Source: Rhynchonema sp. JSB1_4 (lineage: Eukaryota > Nematoda > Chromadorea > Monhysterida > Xyalidae). Taken from it: a DNA stretch of 64,000 nt. Of the stretch, positions 11,791-24,609 are shown in pieces; within the stretch, counting starts at the first letter, position 1, and each line of letters starts with the position of its first letter. Made by a program: the position numbers and the translations under genes. The DNA is taken from positions 27,680-91,679 of the forward strand of contig JASAMV010008400.1 of the NCBI GenBank assembly GCA_030248065.1, read 5' to 3'. The notes below the pieces were generated by a model that had not been told where the DNA came from, searched no databases, and worked only from the letters and a program-made list of their open reading frames with translations.

Positions 11791-13930
11791 GCAGTAAAAC
11801 ATACTTGGTAGAGCCACGAAACGAGCCAGTGGTGCACGTCGCATGACTCAGACGCGTGCCCATTTCAACGTCAACCTCCAGGTCGGTGTCATCTGAAAGA
11901 CTTGAGCCTGAAACTCCATGGCGATTGTTTTTCAAGAAGAAAACACACACACACACCCGATTCAAATGCCTTTCAAATAAAGGTAAACAACTGATGCAGT
12001 CCGCCTCTTCGAAGAGACACGACTTGGCCGAAACGGGCAAAAATCAAGGATTGATGCCAAGTGATCAAGGACATTGATGCCAAGAGTGTGGCTGTGATGT
12101 GGCTGACATGTGATTGTATATAACACGTTGCCCTCTCTCATTGGCATGTACTTTTGTGATGTGAAGTTTCACACGAGCAATAAGATCTGCTCGTGGTACC
12201 TTTTGGAGGTCAATTGGCCAGAGGTGTTCGCACCGACGAGGCCTGGCACCTGGCCCGTCTGTGAAAACAGGCTGAAACGGACGAGACTCACTGCTGTTCC
12301 GTCATTGGTCCGGTTATTTTTTTGTTTACTCAAAAAAATATTGCCCATATAGGGGAAGAGAACGGATGATTTGCTTTGGCGATCGAAATACATACGTACA
12401 CATCATTCAAGAGTCACAATAAAGAAGGCACTGTACTTTTTTAAGCATGCCCATTACCAACCTCCAATGGAGCGCAATCTACCGTAATCCGGCGTATACC
12501 GTTGGGGACCAGTGCATGCACGCAACGCTGTTGTTGTTGTGCTGGTGGCCACGATTTCGGGACACAAATGGGAAATGCTGAATTTGGCCATTTTAGATAA
12601 TATTATTGTTTTTTACTGTACTTTACGGATAAATACAATGTCTGAAACGTGCAAACTGCGCAAAGCTGAACAAGATCAAGCAATGACGACAGCGATTATA
12701 CGACATACAGTAAACATTGTATACATTACGTTACTTTTCAGAGAAAACTTATAACTTGTTATCCGAAGTCACGGTGGATAATAAATATTATGTGCTCAAG
12801 CAGCGAAGCTCTACAATCATGCATTTGAGGGCAAATACATGTTATTGGGCACGCAGGCTTAGTATGAGTGGTTATTGAAGATTTCATCTAAAAGCATTGC
12901 GATTATTAGGCACTAAATTAAGGCAATATATAGTACAAGGCATATATGTATGTTTGATTGTCAGGCTTCGGATGGAGGCTGGTCGGGCTTTCTGGATCTG
13001 GACGAAGCACTGGAATTCACCATGCGTCATCCCTCCCCAGATACGGCACACGACATTTATAGAATTTCAGCGAAACAATTCTGCTGCGATCGATTTGAAT
13101 AACGATCGTAAGTTGGCTTCAAACGGAACATCGCGAGGGTGAATTGTGGGTGTCCAATCCAGAGTATACTTGTGCTCAGAACTTTTTGTCTGGGACCAGG
13201 GGAAATGATCAAGTTAAAGGTTTTAGGGGAGTTTGTCTCCCCAGAATAATGACATGACAGCGCAGTGGGTTTTGGCTGTTTCCTCCTGTTTTGCAAGGAC
13301 ATGGATGGTACACCGTGACATCGTCGGTGCGAATGCACCAGATGGCAGCATGTGACCACAAAAAATAGGTGAGAGCAGCTGTTTATGCGTTCTTATAACC
13401 CTTGTGTTTGTGCGGACATCACTGCGCACAACAGAGCAATTTAGCACTGTAGAATTGTGAAATCGATTATTTTGCAAGGCGTTGGTGAGGTGCCGTATGC
13501 TTTCCGAATTCGCCACGTCAATATGAAACTACAATAAGGTACAGGTGGATACGGCAACTAACGAGCTATGCTGTACCCCATGTTGCAGATGACGTGGCAA
13601 TACGCTTCAAGGCATGATGAAGATGTAACGTTATCACAAAAAAATCCCGCAAATTTTCAGCGAGTAGTGAACAATGAAGTTATGGATGAGACCCCATGTT
13701 CACAAACATTATACAGTACATGTAGGTACAGCTCCCTTTGGTTTGTGACATCCCATGTCATACTCACAATCAGAAACACCTGTCACGAGTCAGTGAAGAC
13801 AGCTGGAACAAAAGGTATCTCGTATAATAACTGAACATTCAATGATTGCATCGGAGGAATATGATGAGTTAATTTTCGGTATGGGAATGTGTCGTCGTAG
13901 GGACCGTGAGAATAAAATGCATTCCCGAGT
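11791..13930. other. Intergenic sequence without recognised features
   Basis: I see no supported exon, RNA gene or clear repeat. A short TG/CA microsatellite lies near 11945. Open frames are short and lack family signatures. Confidence 0.4.
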
Positions 13931-13933
13931 TAC

Positions 13934-14224
13934 AGTAGTGGCTGATCCAGCTTTCGGCTAAGAAGGGCCACATACCAAAAGTCATTTTTACTCAGTGCAC
14001 GTGTGATTTTTTAAAAGTCGTTTTTATTCAGTGCTTGCTTAATCGGTCGATTTTTGGCAAATACATAGCACATAAAATATGAGCACGAGCGCGTAGCGCG
14101 CGAAAATTTAGCGCACGTGCGAGTTCCAAATTTCATGGAACTCCGAAATGGTGACCGCCTTTTAGGGGCCACTTTGACCAAAGCGTGGGCCTAGGCCCTG
14201 TTGCCCCCTGGGTCCGCTAGTGAA
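13934..14224. mobile_element. Degenerate non-autonomous DNA transposon (AGTGGCTGATCCAG / CTGGGTCCGCTAGTG ends)
   Basis: The left end AGTAGTGGCTGATCCAG and right end CTGGGTCCGCTAGTGAACT are imperfect inverted repeats of the widespread AGTGGCGGATCCAG type. The interior has GCGCG-rich segments and no reading frame. Target duplication is not resolved. Confidence 0.45.
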
Positions 14225-14352
14225 CTGAGATGAGCTGGAAAGTCAGTTGACCCAGTCACGCTAAACAAGAGGCTGACAATACTGCGCCTGGGGCCGGTCC
14301 CATCTTTGGGTCTGGTGAGATGATTTTAGCCCATAAATCACCAAACATCCAG

Positions 14353-14452
<100 letters not shown>

Positions 14453-15574
14453 CCCATGTTTTACAGGCATCAACAGGGTACAGAAGCAACAACACTAAAA
14501 CGTGTTTATTATTATTAGGCTGTGTGCAACAAGAATGCACTGAAATTCCCTGCAATGGCTTCTGTCAAAATATTATGGAGGGGTTCAAAGGCACAATATA
14601 CCATAGCATTCCTGTGCTTCTGCATGTATAAGTTGTTGTCTGTCAGGACCTTCATTGCATACCCACAAACAAGAAGAGAAGTTTGACAGTGAGTAATGAT
14701 TACTTTAGGGTCACTTAATGCTCCATAAATAAACATCAACATTGATGTTAAACACCAAAATAATGTGGGACTTTGGATCAAAGAGCAAAAGTATACCATT
14801 CCAGAGTTTAAGTGTTGTTATTATGGTATTACTGAACAACACAGGCAAACGTTGTAATCCGCTCGCAAAAAGCGAAAGTGTGGAATTCGGAACTTTTCGT
14901 GAAAATCTAAAATTTGTTTCTGGAGCAGTCTTTGTTATATTTTATCTATGTAGAGTAAATATCGAATGCGCAGAATTTCACGCATGACATCCGCCAGCGA
15001 CAAGTTCCGAAATCTGAACCACAGAGGCAATAGTGCAGGAATTCCACTTGAGAGATCAGCAGAAACAAATGAAAAACAAACATTGCATTTTACACAGAGA
15101 GCAATATAGTAACCCCTGACTTTGTATAACAATAAACAAATGCGTTACAACGAACCAAAACACAAATAAATCAAAATTTGTCATAACAGCGATACACAAC
15201 TGCATAAACAGTGAATGCACTAAACCAAGGATAACATGTTTATGATTGAACCAGGAGTACTCCATCAGAATGGATCAGATATTGGTGGAGCTAAATTTAG
15301 CAAAATCGTACGACAAAGCTCACCCTCATATTTCTGTACTAAAATAAAATGTGCATCATTGGTGTATGCACACAAGCACGCACAAAGGGTCCAGTGCAGC
15401 AAACAACCAATAACTGAACAGCTACCGTAATACAGCCCTGGTGCGCTGTGTGTCGGATGGCCTTTGGGTGGGCTGTGTGCTTGATCGTCCCATCCTCAGA
15501 GAGGGGGGCAGGTCATGCCCGAGTTTCCCACATTTTGTTCTATGTATGGGGTGACCAACCCCTCTGAGGGGTTC

Positions 15575-15845
15575 GCTGTAAAGATGGAGTTTACGCGTGT
15601 CCATTTTGGGCGTGCAGATGTAGACATTGTAGACAAATTTTTGTTGTCCTCATAGGTAGTTTGTGATAGCCTTGGAGCACTAATTTCGGCCAGTGTGAAA
15701 GTTGTTCACCTCCATCAAATGAGCAACTTTCACACTGGCCGAAATTAGTGCTCCAAGGCTATAACGAAATATGACTTCAACAAAAATGTGTCTACATCGT
15801 CTAAGCCCAAAATGGACAAGTAGGTACAACTCCACCTTAAGTGTG
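15575..15845. mobile_element. Large foldback element with about 120-bp arms
   Basis: Two long imperfect inverted arms surround a loop of about 20 bases at 15705-15720. The inner arms carry GCACTAATTTCGGCCAGTGT and its complement. The outer arms carry GTCCATTTTGGGC and GATGTAGACA with their complements. The inner part is related to the GACCAG hairpins. No coding capacity is seen. Confidence 0.8.
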
Positions 15846-16077
15846 TCGAATCGTCCCACATCGGGGATGGTGTTGGGCTCTGTTTCGAGGTGACAGTATT
15901 TAGGCGGGGCAGGGGTCTGAGGTTACGGAAATGGTTCCAATCCCAGCGGTGCTCAACATAATGAATATTATTCATAGGGAACAAAAGCTCTCGTTTTGTT
16001 TACTATGAGCGCTATTTACTGTGCCTGCTGCAGTGTGCCCTGGCCAGGGGCTCTCACTCACACACAGGCCACATACT

Positions 16078-16445
16078 ACATGTAGTCCAACCACGAACTC
16101 ATGAGACGACTTATTTTGAAGTTGACTTGTACGGATCCAATAATGTTCCGGTTCCACGTATTTCGGAAATGAAAGAAAGAGAAACGCACGTATTTTTAAA
16201 AAAACACGCTCTCCACCTCGGTGCGTAAATTCCCTTTTGACTCCCGAAACATTTGTGTGTTGAACGATGCTGCTGTTCGCGTAACCACGCAACAAATTGA
16301 GGTCAGCCAGTTGGAACTTGTCGTCATCTTTCTGGGCCCAATCTCTTTCTTTTGTTTGCGAAAACCCGTGTAACCGACGCATTTTTTTAATCTGGCCAAG
16401 CAAGGTTTAAAAAGATTCGTCTCATGAGCTCGTGGTTGGACTATA
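16078..16445. repeat. Inverted repeat pair AGTCCAACCACGA-CTCATGAGACGA
   Basis: About 33 bp at 16078-16111 recur inverted at 16412-16445 with few mismatches. This suggests the ends of a roughly 370-bp non-autonomous element. A short direct repeat (GGGGACAATCCGACT) follows at about 16575-16632. Confidence 0.55.
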
Positions 16446-16649
16446 CGTGCTAGGTACAGTATACAACGTTTGTGGACACCAGGTATACTGTAGGACGATT
16501 CGACACGTTCCCAATGATGCCCATATGGGACGATTCGTCGAACTTGCCGCACTTCTAAGGACGTGGAATCGCCCCGGGGACAATCCGACTTGGGGACAAT
16601 CCGACAATCCGACTCGGGGACAATCCGACTTGTAAGCCTTCGTATGTTG

Positions 16650-19040
16650 TTTTGCTGACAACAACACGCTTCTCTAATGTCAATTTGTAGTACCTATATT
16701 TGTGCTGCACATTGACTTCCGCAAAAACAAAATTGCTATAAGAGGAATACCATAGGTATGTATATTTACACATGACCTAGATGACAATTAAAAAATCGCT
16801 TGACATCTGAGCTCTTTACCAGAGAATAGTCGACAAAAATAGTTACCGTATCTGCGGAAATTAAGCTGATACTTTGTTGTTTGATTTCAAAGATCCCGGT
16901 CTCAAGCCCAACGAGAACCCTAGAGGGTCAATTTTCACGTATGCAAGATATGCCAGAAAAAGCGACTCCCAGGGGACGTGATAGACGTCAAAAATTGACC
17001 ATAATGCACCTGAGAGTTTATTAAAGTTTGCTAAACTTCTATTGTTGTATTGTCTGCATTTAAGTCGGGGAACGTCTCTCACGTTGGACGTAAATTGCGG
17101 CATCACTAAATTTCTTAATATCCTCAATTAAAAAAACACGTGAGCAACGCAGATCATCTCCGACTCCGATTACGATCCAAGTTTGACATCGCTCATCACG
17201 TGATTTGCACATGAGTTGCAAGACAAAGCAGGGAATGTGCGAAAAAATTGATGGGGTGCCCGCTAATTCAGTTGTATCCCATCATGATCACTGGCATTGA
17301 GCCACATTCAGGGCCAGACACAAGAATGACCACCAGGCACGTAACCCTAACTTTGAAATTCCACCATGAAGTGCATGTACACCGTGAGTCAGACAATTCT
17401 GTTGATAAAAAGTGTCAGAAAACGGATGTGAAATTGAAAGATAAATATTTTGTGCTTTGTAAACATGCAGAAAAGACACAAATGTATATTTCCTTATTAT
17501 GGGCTTGCTCACTTGCTCTACTGAAGAATAACATGTTTGAAGTTGGAGTTAACTTTCGCAGAAACACAGTGTAATACCAAGTCAGAAAGCTGCTCAACAA
17601 GAAATGAAAAATAGTCTTGGATCAGGCCGTGAGATTTCGTGCGTGCGCATTTTTTTGCAGGAAAAAATTCGTTGAAGTCTAATCCCCAAACGACAGAATG
17701 TATGATAGACAACAACAAAAACAGGTATACTTATCGACGTCAATGTATGTGTTTCTGTTCCGCACGACGATGTATGTAACTGATCTTGATAATTTGTACT
17801 CGGATGATTACAATCTGAACAACGACCAATGGGTGGACAGTCGATTGTGCACAGCTGGTCTCACACCACGAGCAGTTTGAGCAATGAAAAGAGACCAAAA
17901 AAGCAGTGCCTGAAAAGCGATAAGCGATATGGTCTTAAGGCCGGTTTCACAATGCATGCGGGTTGTAGGTTGCAGATCAGGGTTTTTGGCGCGTGGAACC
18001 ATTTAGGTAACGTACTCACGTTTAAATTTGGTATAAGGGAATGCGCCTCGTTTGCCTGAGTTCTTTACCAAAGCATGATCTTCAAATGCCGCCCCTGGCC
18101 ATCACTGGACCTAATTTACCGCCAACCCGCATCACTTTTTGCGGGTTAGCGAAAAATGTGGTCTCGTGATGTTTCAAAGTGTAAGTATGGAAATCAAAAG
18201 TGACAAGCATGTAAAGCTCGATGCCCTAATCACAACGGTACCAGAATTATGAAAAACTGACTTCTATATTTCCGCTGCTATGCCCGAAAATGCTTGAATG
18301 CATTGTGAAACCGGCCAGCTCAAGGCCAGGCCCAACCTAAGCTGAAGTTCAACACAAAACCGCAAGCCAAAGCCCGAGTGATGTGATGCCCCCGTTCTCC
18401 TTATAGCACAAAAACAATGTTGCTCTTTTTTTCGTCGCTCAAATTTGTCGTGCACAAACTGACTTTGCTCCGTTGTCCGGCCATTAAAATTCCCCCCGCG
18501 GGATCACCAAAGACGTCACAAAAACAAACATTGGATAGCACGAGCAGGTGCCAAATAGATACCCAAGCGTACTTTGGATCACGTATGTACGTACTGCATA
18601 TATCTGTCGGTTTTCATGTTGCTATTGCAGTAATGCTTTTTCTATTTTCATCAGTTCGCCCCCGCACAGATGCGATACTTATTTTCGGCCCCATTGTTGA
18701 TAATTACCAGATCTTTTTTCTCAATGCCGACCAGTTGACTGCATCTGTTGAGCTCATATACGATGGTGCACCACCCAAATCAGCGCAATGGCCCCATTTT
18801 CTATGAAATTTGGCTGTCGCGCGTGCGAAAAGTGCAAATTTTTCGGGCGTCGCGTGCGCATGGTCATATTTCGTATATTATTGGACCAAAAGTCGCCAAA
18901 TTTTGAACAAGCACTGGACAATGAAACAAGCACTTCATAAAAATGACTTTTGAGAAGTGTCCCCGTTTGGGCGAAAGCTGTTTCCGCCACTGACCCTGTG
19001 AAAACAGCACCAAACGGGCAATGCACTGTGCAGCGGTCAA
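16650..19040. other. Intergenic sequence without recognised features
   Basis: I see no supported exon or repeat family between the inverted repeat at 16445 and the SINE-like copy at about 19048. Confidence 0.4.
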
Positions 19041-19161
19041 TAACTACTGTGATCCTCCAAGCCACACCAAACATATGCTCCACCCGGAAGGACTCGAACC
19101 TCCGACCTTCCAGCCACCAGGCCTGGATAGCCAGATGCTCTACCAACTGAGCTACGGGAAC
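18961..19161 (-). mobile_element. tRNA-derived SINE, head intact
   Basis: Read on the minus strand, 19161 to 19080 forms a tRNA-like head. It has D-arm GCTC/GAGC with A box TAGCTCAGTTGG, and B box GGTTCGAGTCC at 19090-19100 in a pairing T-arm. The anticodon stem closes with wobble pairs around an enlarged 17-base loop, and the outer acceptor pairs are mismatched. The head continues into a non-tRNA tail. A 25-base piece of that tail (19048-19072) recurs exactly at 24565-24589 behind another B box, which argues for a SINE family rather than a working tRNA gene. The 3' limit is uncertain. Confidence 0.7.
19080..19161 (-). tRNA. tRNA-like head (probably SINE-derived, not a functional tRNA)
   Basis: 82-nt cloverleaf-like sequence with both internal Pol III promoter boxes. 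The acceptor stem has only four firm pairs and the anticodon loop is 10 bases too long. It could be a tRNA with a short intron, but no standard anticodon loop can be assigned with confidence. Confidence 0.4.
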
Positions 19162-22100
19162 GCAGTCTGGCTGCGGCTCAAAGTTGCACTTACAGTATAC
19201 CCATGCAACCGTGCAGACACACACTGCTTTGCACGCCACAGCGCTACACGTTGCGCTGGCTAGCAGACTTCCAGTCCACACTACCATATACTGGCAGCTT
19301 GACAATAACAGCCAGAAAACCTCAGAAAAACAAATGTTTAAATCGTTTAAATTAGTGACATTGATCACCACGCAAAGTCAGCGCTTCAAGTCTGGGCCAC
19401 AGCCAGTCACCAGATCGTGTTGTGTAGTAAATAATAATTTGTCGAGAGACTAGTTTGTTTTTAATGATAATGAGACGTGACCAGTTATGACTCAGGCACG
19501 GTGTCAATTAAACACCCACGTGGTCAAATTACGTCAACATAAAGTAAATTTGAAGCTTTCGCAAACTTTGTGACCATATGAGTAAAGTGATATGCTGTAG
19601 CGTTTGACACGACAACGTGCTGACCAGGAACTACTAGGTTACATATAACACAATCTGATCAAATGCAACGTAATATGACGTAACGACCGTGAAGTGACTG
19701 ATTAAGTACTAGCTCAAATTTCAGATTGTATAAGATCAAAAGTTTTTGCAACACGAGACAAACAGTAATCGTCATTACGTTAACAGTGTAATTTAGGCAC
19801 CAGGGACTTTCGGTGCATCAGGTGATCATCGGTGCGGATCAACAAACAGAACACGAAGCAACACGCTTGAATACGTTTTCAAAGATTGTGTATAGAGCGT
19901 AAAACTCAATACAGCGAGACTTTGTTGCGACGCAAGCAGGCCGCACAAAATCGTGGGTTACGGTAAGCCATAGAAGCTTGGCTCAAAGTTGTATCTACAA
20001 CTCACAACTACCAAAGGCGCGTCAAATACAACACCAATCAGTCAATAGCGACGCACTGATGTTTTCAAACGATTGGGCACAACGGAGCAGAGGCTGGGCA
20101 ACAACGAAACGGAGGTGAAAGAGTGAACTTGGAAAATTCTGAAGTGAAAAGTGATTCTTGAGTGAAGTTGCATACAATGGCAGACAATGACAAGTGTTGT
20201 CAAAATTATGGAGTTTGACGTGATATGTGATACAGTACATAGTCTACTTTTTAAATAGTGAACTGATCGGGCCGTCATTTTCGGCAGCCATGAACAATAT
20301 TCACTGCATATCGAATGGCAGACGGCAGATTGAGGACAAAAATCATAGGAACAGACAAACAGTGGGCCACTATACCTACCTTAAGAATACCGTTGCTCTC
20401 CCTTGAAGCATCAAGGTTCATATACGTAGTCAGAAATGGCCAATTGTTATTGTGAGCAAGCAACAGCCGTAACCAGGTTGTTGACGCCCCCGGCCGTGCG
20501 CCGCTACGATAACAACATCAAGATGATGATTGGTAACAAGCATTGATCTGGCCACTAAACAAACGTCACTCACTGGTTTTAGGACTGAAAAAGCGTTTGA
20601 AAGGGAAAAATGAGATAAGGTTCTTCTTGATTTTCTGAGGTAGAGGAATTTCAGATTTCGGAAATCATTAATATGACTATTATCACTTGCTGTTTGTAAT
20701 TTGTGATTGTAATCCCCATGCCAGAAACTACAGGACAAATCAAGTCAGACGTAATTTTTATTGGGAAAATGAAATCAGCGAATATTTTGTCTCAGGTTCC
20801 AAAGAATGCCAGCAAAACAGCGGATCGGCTAGCGAATGTTTTCTTTTTTCTCGGCACAGTGTGTTGTTATTGTTTCCGCGTTTATATTTCAAGTGCTTGT
20901 ACATATGTACATACATACACTGCCGTTTGTTGTGTTTTTTCATCTTGTTTGGTGTCCAAAGGTGGATGCGGGACGAAACTTGGGAAAATACATATAGATG
21001 AACCCCACCGGAGAAAATGCTCGGACCAGAAAACGGCCAAAACTAAAAATTCAGTCCCATAAGTACGTACATGCGTGCACCAAGCTGAGTGGACAAGCAA
21101 GTGAGCAAGCCATGTCAATCACAATGTCCGTACAAAGTCACTGGCAGTCAACATTATCAGACTGTTGTCTACCACACGACCGCACACTCGCGAACAGTTG
21201 TCATCGGGTTACGGTAGGTGTGTGCTCGGATTGATAAACTAGGGTTGGCACTAAGCTCGCCACCACTGCTGGTTTAAGCTTAACCTTATGCTCAGGTCTT
21301 GGCCTGCCCTTGGGCTTTGTCTCAGTAAAACTTGGTCAGATGCCATGTTCCTGAGCCACTGCTGAGAGCCAGCCAGCTTTGGTACGATTTAAACGGTTTT
21401 GAGCTGAAGTTTTGATAGGTTCCTCATGTTCACAAAGTTGTACCAGTGCAACATTTCTAAACTCCAGTTTGCAGTTCCGGGCCCAAGATTCCCTACATCT
21501 CTAAATTGCATATTCGGCTTCCGTCAAATGGTGTCGGCGGGTGAGGGGTCGAGTTGTAACGTTAAATGTAGGAGTTTGTAAAAATTGATTGATTTGCAAT
21601 GCCTGTTGCTTTGTATGGCTCAAATCATAACAGCAGCGATGATATTATTACAGTGGTATGTAGTTACAACGGATACAAACAGGTCTGTTGTGTATGCCTT
21701 TTGTTCTATATGTTCTGACTTCTTGGGACATGTGGTTATGGCTAGTGCTTTTGCTGTGGGCACCTAAGAATGTTTGTGGTCTGCTTCTACCGATTGACCC
21801 TTCTACCACAACACAAAATTGAGAATGAGCATTAGGGGTTAAATGTGGTTACAAAAATATGGGTGTGTTTTGAAGCGTGCCGGGTTTGGAGGAGAACCGG
21901 CAACTGTTTTTATTGGGGTTCAAAACGTGCACAGGATCTAAATTTCAACTGCGGACCCAAAAACTTTCAAACACTTGAAACGTTTGAAATGGTGTTTTCA
22001 ATTGGTTAGCATTCATTACACCATAAGAAAAAAGTTTACGAATCCCACGTCGTGACTCGAAAACCACATTGTGTTGTGTAAAACAAATCCTGAAGTAAAA

Positions 22101-22440
22101 CAGCCGTTCTTGGACCCTGTAAGTTGGTACCATATGATGTTTCACCAGTAGTACCCAATTTTTGTCCATTTCTGACCCCAGAAATGTTGGGTCAACTTGT
22201 TTCCGTCTTCCTATTTGGTTGGTTTGGGCACTTTTTCTGTCCGGGTGCGACCAAAAAATGATTTATGACCTGTTTTTGTTTGACTTCGACAATGATGAAT
22301 TATGGAACGCTTTGGTTTCGTAGTGAGCTTGGGGAAAGCAAAACAAGGCGATATGTAAGTGCTAGTGCGAGTTAGATATCTAAAATGGCTTGTCTATGAA
22401 ATTTGGGATCGTTTGCAATTGAGGGTTCTCAATCAGAAGG
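19162..22440. other. Intergenic sequence without recognised features
   Basis: No family-supported exon, RNA or repeat was found. Short TACCGTAA / TTACGGTA motifs recur (for example near 19960 and 21208) without forming an element. Confidence 0.4.
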
Positions 22441-22451
22441 TGCTTGTTACT

Positions 22452-22748
22452 TACAACAAGATCATCGGCAGCACGAACAGTCACCCGATCATTCCATGAA
22501 GCGCCAATCGATTTTTTCCAATTGATACCACCAAGAACAGCACAGAATTTATGGTAATCCGGCGTATTTGTCAACCCAAGTATCGTTGATTCCAGCTCTT
22601 TTTTGGTGGTCGAACCAGGAAAGTGCCTGATCACCACCAGCATGTGAAACAAAGTGAGCAGAACAACGGACGCACTAAAAAATGACAGCAACGATATTAC
22701 ATTGTCGAAAAAACAAGTAAACGAAATCAAATGGTTTATCGAGCTCAA
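22452..22748 (-). CDS. Possible exon of unknown gene with one hydrophobic segment
   Basis: A minus-strand open frame has a hydrophobic stretch (VISLLSFFSASVVLLTLFHM), then a polar segment with NTPDYHKFCAVLGGINWKK. It ends in a strong donor (GTAAGTAAC) after AADDLV. The donor and amino-acid mix suggest a real exon, but I recognise no family, there is no partner exon, and the start is not defined. It may be chance. Confidence 0.22.
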
Positions 22749-22919
22749 TTAAGAACAACCGGTCAATGGAAAACGGCCGCAATCATTAGCATCATTTTTT
22801 TGGCGCTGAATGTGAAAAGACTTGCTGCTTTGCCAATATTTTCCGCACTGTCAACAAAACGTCTTGAGAGCGAGCCAAAAATGCAAATCAAGCCAATTGA
22901 TCAATGTGTGCTATAAGTG

Positions 22920-23900
22920 CCTACCGTATAACTACCGTAACCAATGAACATGGTTATTATTTATCCTGAATGTTGTTGTTTGTTATGCTGCATGCTCACA
23001 CATGCGGCACTCACCCACTGGGGGGGGGGTGCTAAATGAGGGTTTTTGCGTGCACTCGTTTGAAAGCGTGTTAAAATGGACGTGTCATAATTTGGAGCCA
23101 TGCATTGGGCCGGGTTAGGCAGAAAAACGCGTATGTCGTATCACAAAAGAACCTGCGATCGGTGGCTGCAATACTGAATGCAATTTATGATTCTTCCACA
23201 GTACAAGTTTTGAAGGACCAGTAAATTTTAAGCACTAGTAGTACTACTTGTAGTTGCAGTGCACTACATTATATCGGAATGAGTGACCAGTGCATACATA
23301 CAGTACATGCACTGCTAAGCATCGGCTGACTCTTCACAGCATGCAAACCACCGCCACAGATCATAAATTTTCCAACCCTTCCAAGCAATTTCCGTCAACC
23401 CGGCTCCATAGCAAGACAAGATGACCACCGAACATTTAGCAAGCACAACATGGCTCGTTATTCTAATCCGCCAAAATTGTCATGTCACCACACGACAGAA
23501 ATGCTCCTGAACGCCACAGATGGTATAGCTCTAATTAATGGGTTCCGCTATTTTGCTCGTAACTTTTAGTGTCCAAATGTACCAGTGGTACCCCTGTATC
23601 AACTCAGTAGTGTACACAGCGTGATTTCACAACGCACGCAGCAGTCACCACACACAAATCCTAATAATAGAACACCGTTCGTTACTGAGAGGATTACTGT
23701 ATTTCAGGCACACGCAGGGGTCTTGCTTGTTATTTGTTTGTTGGTCAATGATTACGCCCTTTGTTCGCTGTTTGACTTCTGATGGGTTACGGTAGGTCGA
23801 TGTGTGGGGATAAACAAAAATGTTGGAAAGCAGTTGGAGTTGGTGTGATAGTTGTTCGGTTACATGCGCTACAGCCCGTGGTCACGCATACGCATACAGT
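22920..23900. other. Intergenic sequence without recognised features
   Basis: Contains a G9-10 run near 23021 and repeated TACCGTA motifs near 22924-22941. No exon or element was recognised. Confidence 0.4.
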
Positions 23901-23903
23901 ATG

Positions 23904-24182
23904 TATTGGTCGCACAATGATCATAATAAGAATTCATCAAATCAATCCTGAATTTCACGTTCAGTCACTCTTAACCACTGTGCTACTTGTGATTCTCACA
24001 AAACATTTTCTCATTGAAAATAATCTGTCAGCGCACCCACGTTGCTGCGGGTCTAAAACATTTTACTGACTGCATTCTTTGTGTGTGATCGCGCAACGCA
24101 ACGAAATTGCCCCGTCACTTTCCTGCTTTACGATTCAGGAAAAAAGTTGACCAATTCTTATAAAGTCATTGTGCGACCAATA
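23904..24182. mobile_element. MITE family 1, copy 2
   Basis: 279-bp copy of the element at 11513-11790, in the opposite orientation. It has the same TATTGGTCGCACAATGA terminal inverted repeats and TA flanks, and interior blocks such as the TTCACGTTCAGTCACTCTTA region match. Confidence 0.85.
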
Positions 24183-24291
24183 CCTTGTTCGTGCAGTCAT
24201 TTGGTGCTGCATAGGTAGCGACTTAAATTGACTGTTGGCGACCACGACATGACGCAGTGGTTCACGTGTTCGTCCAAGCCCGCCTGTCAGA

Positions 24292-24600
24292 CGGACGCGT
24301 AGTTCAGCTGGTTTAGGCCGCACTCAGACAAACGCGAAAAGCGAAAAGCGAAAAGTTCAGCACAACAGCAACTCCTTAGTCCTTAGCCACGGGCCTAAAC
24401 CACAGTGATGCTCAAACAAAATGTTTCAGGGGCAGTTTGGCGTGCGCTGTGGATGATGACTACGCTGAAAAACTTTTTGCTTTTCGCTTTTCGCGTTTGT
24501 CTGAGGGCGGCCTAAAACAGCCGGACTTGGAAGACACAGGTTCAATGCCTGACGTGTCCATAACGTTTGGTGTGGCTTGGAGGATCACATTTGCTTAAAC
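24292..24600 (+). mobile_element. tRNA-derived SINE split by a MITE
   Basis: A box TAGTTCAGCTGG (24299-24310) and B box GGTTCAATGCC (24539-24549) are separated by the inserted element at 24312-24516. The segment behind the B box contains the 25-base tail piece (24565-24589) shared exactly with the SINE at 18961-19161. The order head, MITE, rest of head, tail indicates insertion after SINE integration. Confidence 0.65.
24312..24516. mobile_element. MITE family 2 (TTTAGGCCGC termini, GCGAAAA-repeat arms)
   Basis: About 205 bp with terminal inverted repeats of about 45 bp. They read TTTAGGCCGCaCTCAGACAA followed by repeated GCGAAAA units, with the complement at the right end. It is inserted into the tRNA-like head of a SINE. 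No open frame is seen. Confidence 0.85.
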
Positions 24601-24609
24601 CGTGCGACA

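Noticed and set aside
18754..19371. 205-codon minus-strand open frame
   Set aside because: It runs through the tRNA-like head of a SINE and its tail; the VAQLVEH-like peptide is a familiar translation artefact of tRNA sequence.
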